Source of the DNA: Streblospio benedicti
Taxonomy: Eukaryota; Annelida; Polychaeta; Spionida; Spionidae
Assembly (NCBI GenBank): GCA_019095985.1
Contig: CM032666.1
Span: forward strand, 4,466,436 to 4,530,435
Reading direction: 5' to 3'
DNA: 64,000 nucleotides
Shown here: positions 59,423-64,000 of the stretch, in pieces
How positions within the stretch are numbered: the stretch's first letter is position 1
Layout of the letters: every line of letters begins with the position of its first letter
The notes under the pieces: generated by a model
Seen by the model: only the letters and a program-made list of their open reading frames with translations
Told to the model about the DNA's origin: nothing
Database searches by the model: none
Program-made: the position numbers and the translations under genes

Positions 59423-61119
59423 AATAACTCATTAGATTTAAGGTAAGACTTTTATCTTCCGAGTTGCATATTTCTAAATTATAATCAATCTTTAACCCTT
59501 CCTTTCGCAACCATTTTGTTGATTTTACAGGGGAAAAAATCTCTAAGAAGATCGTAATTTTATGATTTAACGTTCAAGATTAAAAAAAAATCCAAGGCAA
59601 ATTAGTATGCCTTATTTGAAAGTGCTTGGTATATCTGATTTTTGACACCTAGTAACATGTTTATGGATGTATTTGTCTAGAATATCTTCCAAACGTCGAG
59701 CTGGTTCTTCCCTGGAGTCAAAATGAGTCCTAGCAAATGTCATTTTGAAATGTGTATTTTTGTCACTTCCTGCCATTGTTCGACAATATCATTACACAAG
59801 GCTATAAGAAAATATAAACGAAACGAAAATATACATTAGAATTCTTACATTGAAGGATATCCAAAAATTAGCCTGCAGTTCCCAATCACGGGGACAGTAC
59901 ATCCTGTATGGAATTATTGAGTCAAATAAGATGCCAGTATGATTGCCTTTCAACCTGCCATTTCCTAGTCGGTTTAGAATTGATCCAATACATGCATTTG
60001 TGTTGCGTATCTTATTGTAGCGATGATAATGCGTTAAAGTTACAAAAATATTTCACTTCGATGATTTTTCACCTTCCTTGTAATTCTAATATGACGATAT
60101 TTGTGGTAACAATGCAAGTTCTTAAGGCTATTTTCTTTCTCGTCATTGCCAAATGACGTCATTATCAAAATTAAACCTCGTTCTCACAATCGGTAATAGC
60201 AGGTCTTTTTCTTCAAAATGGTATGTGATGTTTTGGGGGATTATCATAGAAATATGAGTGATAAGTATTTGCAACTGAATGTAGCCGTTTAAAATGGCAT
60301 TTAGATGCATAGATGATTGTTCTATTATTAATACCTTGCTTATTTCCGACAAAATTTACATTGGTGTGCATTACAGTTGTCACACATGGCTATGATGTCA
60401 ACTTTTAGTTAGTGTTTCTGTATGAAAGTTGTTTGATAAAGAGGGCTATTTTGGCATCAAATATACAATGTCGGTCGCCATGAATGGCGAGCTGTAGCCT
60501 ATCACAAGGCCTTTAAATTATTTGACATGTAGGCCTATGCTAAAAGCTTCTGAATGATGCAAAGGTAGCTTATTGTTTGGCTACTATGACGTCATTTAGT
60601 ACAAGCACATGGTTTCTATTTTTAGAACAGCAATCTATTTACAGAAGCTGCTGTAATTGGGTATTAAGCATGTGGTACTGTTTATTTGTAATGGTCAAGG
60701 TTTGATCAAGATGACACTTACCTACTGCCTTGGCTTATATTTACCTGGTAAGTCACCCATGCATGCCGGTGGATCTGCAGCTGTTGCTATACTCTATTTT
60801 TTAAGCTATAACAGGTCAGGATTTCGAGGCTGTATATCTAATATCAGAGGAATTCCTAGGGTTTCGTAAAAGACCTTATATCTATTAGGGCTAGAGGCTG
60901 TCAGAATTGTACTTGCTCTTCATCATTGCTCTTGATATACGGTTGACATGAGCGATTTTTGCAATAACAGAATTAAAATCTATCAGACATTAAGTGTTTT
61001 GAAAGACTAGGCTATCTGGGAATCCAAGGGTTAATTAAAGCTTCTGTTTTCGGGGGGGGGGGGGGAATATCCAATATTAAAAAAATTATATCAAAGCAAA
61101 GTTACGAGTACTTATTATT

Positions 61120-62600
61120 TTACTATAGACTATATTTCTATATTGATTGGTTTTATGCTTTCAATGAACATGTGTTTTTAAAATGTAAAGCTGTTCTGAA
61201 ACCCTTTTATACTTTTGTTAATAAAAGGAAAAAATTTAAGATTGAGGATAAAAGGTGAAGTCATGTGTCACTATTGTTTCAAAATTTATATTTGATATTG
61301 TATGGACTATTTTTCATGTACTTTTTGTGACTGAATTGCAATATTGTATGCATTAAGTAAGTCGCTGTCGATCACTATTTAAATGTCTTTCTTACCACTG
61401 AATTTGAAATGCAAACACAAGAGACCACAATTTCAATTAGAATTCGAATAAAAAATATACAATGTATGTATAGATATATATAATATATGAGTATTATGCA
61501 TCTGAATTTAGCAGTCTAAAATGGCAGTTAGATACATTAATAATTATTCTCACACCTTGCTGTTTTTTGTTGTTTTTTTTTGCTTTTTTAAGAAAGAAAA
61601 TTTGTTTTGGGTTCTGATTTTAATTGAAATTTAGAAAGTGTCCAGAAATAAAAAAGCAGTTAAAAATATATTATTTGGATTTTATATTCAGTAGCAATGA
61701 AGACATTTAAACATAAATTGCATTATCATTGTCATTTGATTCTTTGTTGCACTATATTTCTTTTTCAGAGTCCCAGGGTGTATGCAAAATTTGGTGTTGC
61801 AGGACTTACTGGTATATATGTGCATACCATTTAGATGTCATATACCTGTGGACATAGACAAGTTTGCTCAACATGCGCCAAAAGCCCCAATTAGGACTCA
61901 AACCCAAATGAAGGTCAGACAGTAAAAGTTTGGTACTTGGCCTTACTTCATGGTTGCCTTATGTGTCATAAAATCAATCTTTAAAGGTTCATTTTATTTT
62001 CTCGGGATATAAAATTCAATGTTAATATATGAGTGCTTGTTATTCTGGTGTATTTAGATTGTTTTGTTGAATTAAACGTATAGAATTATCAATGAAATGC
62101 ACTGTTTTACATAGACGATAATTCTATTTTGAATTGTTTTTGACATTGTTGGGTTTTATTCTTTCACTGAAAATTTGTTTGTTAAATATAAAAGCTGCAC
62201 TGAATCACTGTACATATTTCATGGAAAAATCAAGTTAAGAACACCTCTCACATTTATTTGTTACTGTTTAGAAATTTATATTTGATGTTGTATGGACTGT
62301 TGTTCATATCTGTTTTGTATTTAACTGTCACTGAATTGCATTATTAAAATATAAACATGATTTTAATCTACTTTCTGCATGCTTTGTCAATTTTTCATAA
62401 CTACACTATGCCATCTACCACCTTGTTGCAGAGTATTTCTTTTTGAAAGTCGGCAGAATTTAGTGATAATGTAGCCTGACTTATGTGTACTTACCATTTA
62501 GATACATGCATCATATACTAGTGGATACTAGTATTGATAGCAGTTTGCTCAACAACAACCAGCTCCAGCTTTGACTCAAACCCAAACCAAGTGTGTTACA
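61120..62600. repeat. Diverged tandem duplication, offset about 1 kb
   Basis: Pairs in order include TTTATATTTGATATTGTATG (about 61285) with TTTATATTTGATGTTGTATG (about 62278), and CAAGTTTGCTCAAC with GCAGTTTGCTCAAC. Each of the last pair is followed by a run ending ACTCAAACCCAAA. The copies differ by many substitutions and indels. Confidence 0.75.
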
Positions 62601-63289
62601 AATATAAAATTTCAAACAATTCCGCAACTCAATCACACATTTAAAGGTTTTGCTCAGTGGCCGAACAAATATGCTAGTATAAAAGCGATGTCGTGTGGTC
62701 TGTGCATTCTGAAGGTTTCTTTCATTTAAACATGACATTAAAGTATGTAGACCAATTTAGATACTATGCAACAGAAGGCTGGTATAAACCCAACAAAACA
62801 TGTAATGGCGAGAAAATTATAATGTAAACCGAATGATTTTCGTCAGATGTAACTTGCACGGTTCACGTAAGAAGCCGCCTATCTCGGCCATGTTAAATGT
62901 AAAGTCTGTCATATTAAAACTACACCATATGTCTAGCGAAAATCATTCAATTATGCAACATCACGTGACCTTGTGTTTTAGTTAGCAAGAAGGCATGGTA
63001 AATATGTGATTTAAATGACTAAAATTCATGATTTTTTATATTTGTGAATATCATTTTGTAGAAAAATATATTAAAAAAAATGACATTTGTTTTGCAAAAA
63101 ATCATGACACTGACTCTTAAATCTCCCCCGTTCTGAAAGGAGATGTCTAACTTTCTTGCCGCGTCCGTCTGTATAGAATAAAATGGCTCATAACACGAAC
63201 ACTATTAGAGCTATTGCTTTGCAAATTGTAAATGTTTTGTTTGAGCAAAAACGCACCTTTCAAAAAAAAAGTAGTTTGACCTACTTTTG

Positions 63290-63760
63290 ACGAATTAATG
63301 AGTTACGTGACAATAACTTGTGACCACTCTACACTAGAGTCTACAAGGAGAAGTATTTGACATAATCATCACCAAACTTAAAATTAAGCTTCATTCACCA
63401 CTTTCAATAAAGAAAATATTCTTGCAACACAACCATCAAAATCGCAATTTTTAGTTCCGGGTAATTTTAGACTAACACGATTTTAGATATTTAAAGGTCA
63501 TTTTCAAGTATCATTTATCGTATACCAAATATATAGTATATCAAAATCAAATAAAAAAGAGAAGTGCGCAGCTTTTCTGCGCAACTTGGAAATGAAGAAT
63601 TGTATGGTGTACTACTCTCCACAGCTGAATTGATTTTGGTGTACTTAGGCCTACTTTTGACGAATTTATCCGTGTTGCGTGTTATAACATTATTGTTACC
63701 ACTCTACAGAGAATTATTTGACCTATTATCACCAAACTTATCATTACGCTTCATTGTACA
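63290..63760. repeat. Short duplication, offset about 360 bp
   Basis: TACTTTTGACGAATTAATGA (about 63281) pairs with TACTTTTGACGAATTTATCC (about 63652). ATCATCACCAAACTTA pairs with TTATCACCAAACTTAT further on. CACTCTACA is shared between these points. Confidence 0.7.
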
Positions 63761-63826
63761 TAGTCCGGCAGTCAAGAGTCAAAAATTAGCCGAACCCCTT
63801 TTCGAGAGTTAAATTTTTTTTCTCTC

Positions 63827-64000
63827 TTGATTATTCATCTAGAGGGTCTATATAATGAGTTCCAGGTGGGTGTGAAGTTCTCACCCTTGAGCATTTTTTT
63901 TATTCACAGTAATATCCAAAATGGCGGCCAAAACCTTCTAATGGCCATATCTTCTTCAATATAGCAACTAGAAAAGTGATTTTTGAGTCTATGTGCATGT
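63827..64000. repeat. Second copy of the 52145 repeat, cut by the window end
   Basis: TTGATTATTCATCTAGAGGG and GAGTTCCAGGTGGGTGTGAA match 52145-52320, as do the ATGGCGGCCAAAACCTT-type words. The repeat runs off the right edge. Confidence 0.88.

Larger units (their letters stand above)
59423..64000. other. AT-rich 3' flank with diverged tandem duplications
   Basis: No further gene is seen. AATAAA hexamers at 61220-61225 and 61447-61452 could serve the kelch transcript, but many such words occur by chance here. Structured parts are listed separately. A run of about 14 G lies near 61052. Confidence 0.6.

Noticed and set aside
1-64000. tRNA, rRNA genes or a CRISPR array
   Set aside because: I found no cloverleaf with both internal promoter boxes, no rRNA segment and no evenly spaced repeat-spacer array. 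The tandem repeats here have no unique spacers.

Overview
This window is animal (metazoan) nuclear DNA. The clearest gene is a class A G-protein-coupled receptor split over at least eight short exons with GT-AG introns spread over 26 kb. There is also a cytochrome P450 first exon, a single-exon BTB-BACK-kelch gene, LINEs of two or three clades, a Penelope-like element and many short terminal-inverted-repeat (TIR) elements. The repeat mix suggests a marine invertebrate (lancelet, hemichordate, mollusc or similar), but the sequence alone does not fix the phylum. Coding exons of the receptor are GC-rich islands in AT-rich introns, which makes exon-like islands easy to spot.

Layout. 1-3116: non-coding flank with an 18-20 bp minisatellite. 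3117-29086: the receptor gene on the + strand. Its exons give the extracellular N-terminus, TM1-TM2, TM5, TM6, TM7 plus helix 8, and a long basic/Gly-Ala-rich tail. The exon or exons for TM3, the DRY motif and TM4 are absent; a 100-N assembly gap (14975-15074) lies in the one intron where they should be. Introns hold a nested repeat complex with an LTR-element fossil (about 6.8-9.5 kb), a 732-bp TIR element, a 36-bp repeat that is open in frame, a GIY-YIG (Penelope-like) endonuclease fragment and a 5'-truncated LINE. 29.2-30.3 kb: a short TIR element, then an isolated RNase H1-type hybrid-binding domain. 30.3-48.5 kb: mostly repeats, including an 869-bp TIR insertion whose empty target site survives in neighbouring tandem copies, an L1/Tx1-like LINE, a three-copy duplication, and two orphan exon-like islands (38009-38104 and 42539-42611). 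48551-49039: N-terminal part of a CYP2-type cytochrome P450, apparently truncated. 49-57 kb: repeats, including a 284-bp TIR element inside a LINE tail and a 0.94-kb near-perfect palindrome set in a minisatellite. 57178-59422: BTB-BACK-kelch gene. 59.4-64 kb: AT-rich DNA with diverged tandem duplications.

The genes do not form a pathway. The receptor, the P450 fragment and the kelch protein look like unrelated neighbours separated by repeats. I found no clear new biological system. The points most worth a second look are the receptor gene's missing core exon, the stand-alone hybrid-binding domain, the two orphan exons, the palindrome, and the precisely datable TIR insertions.
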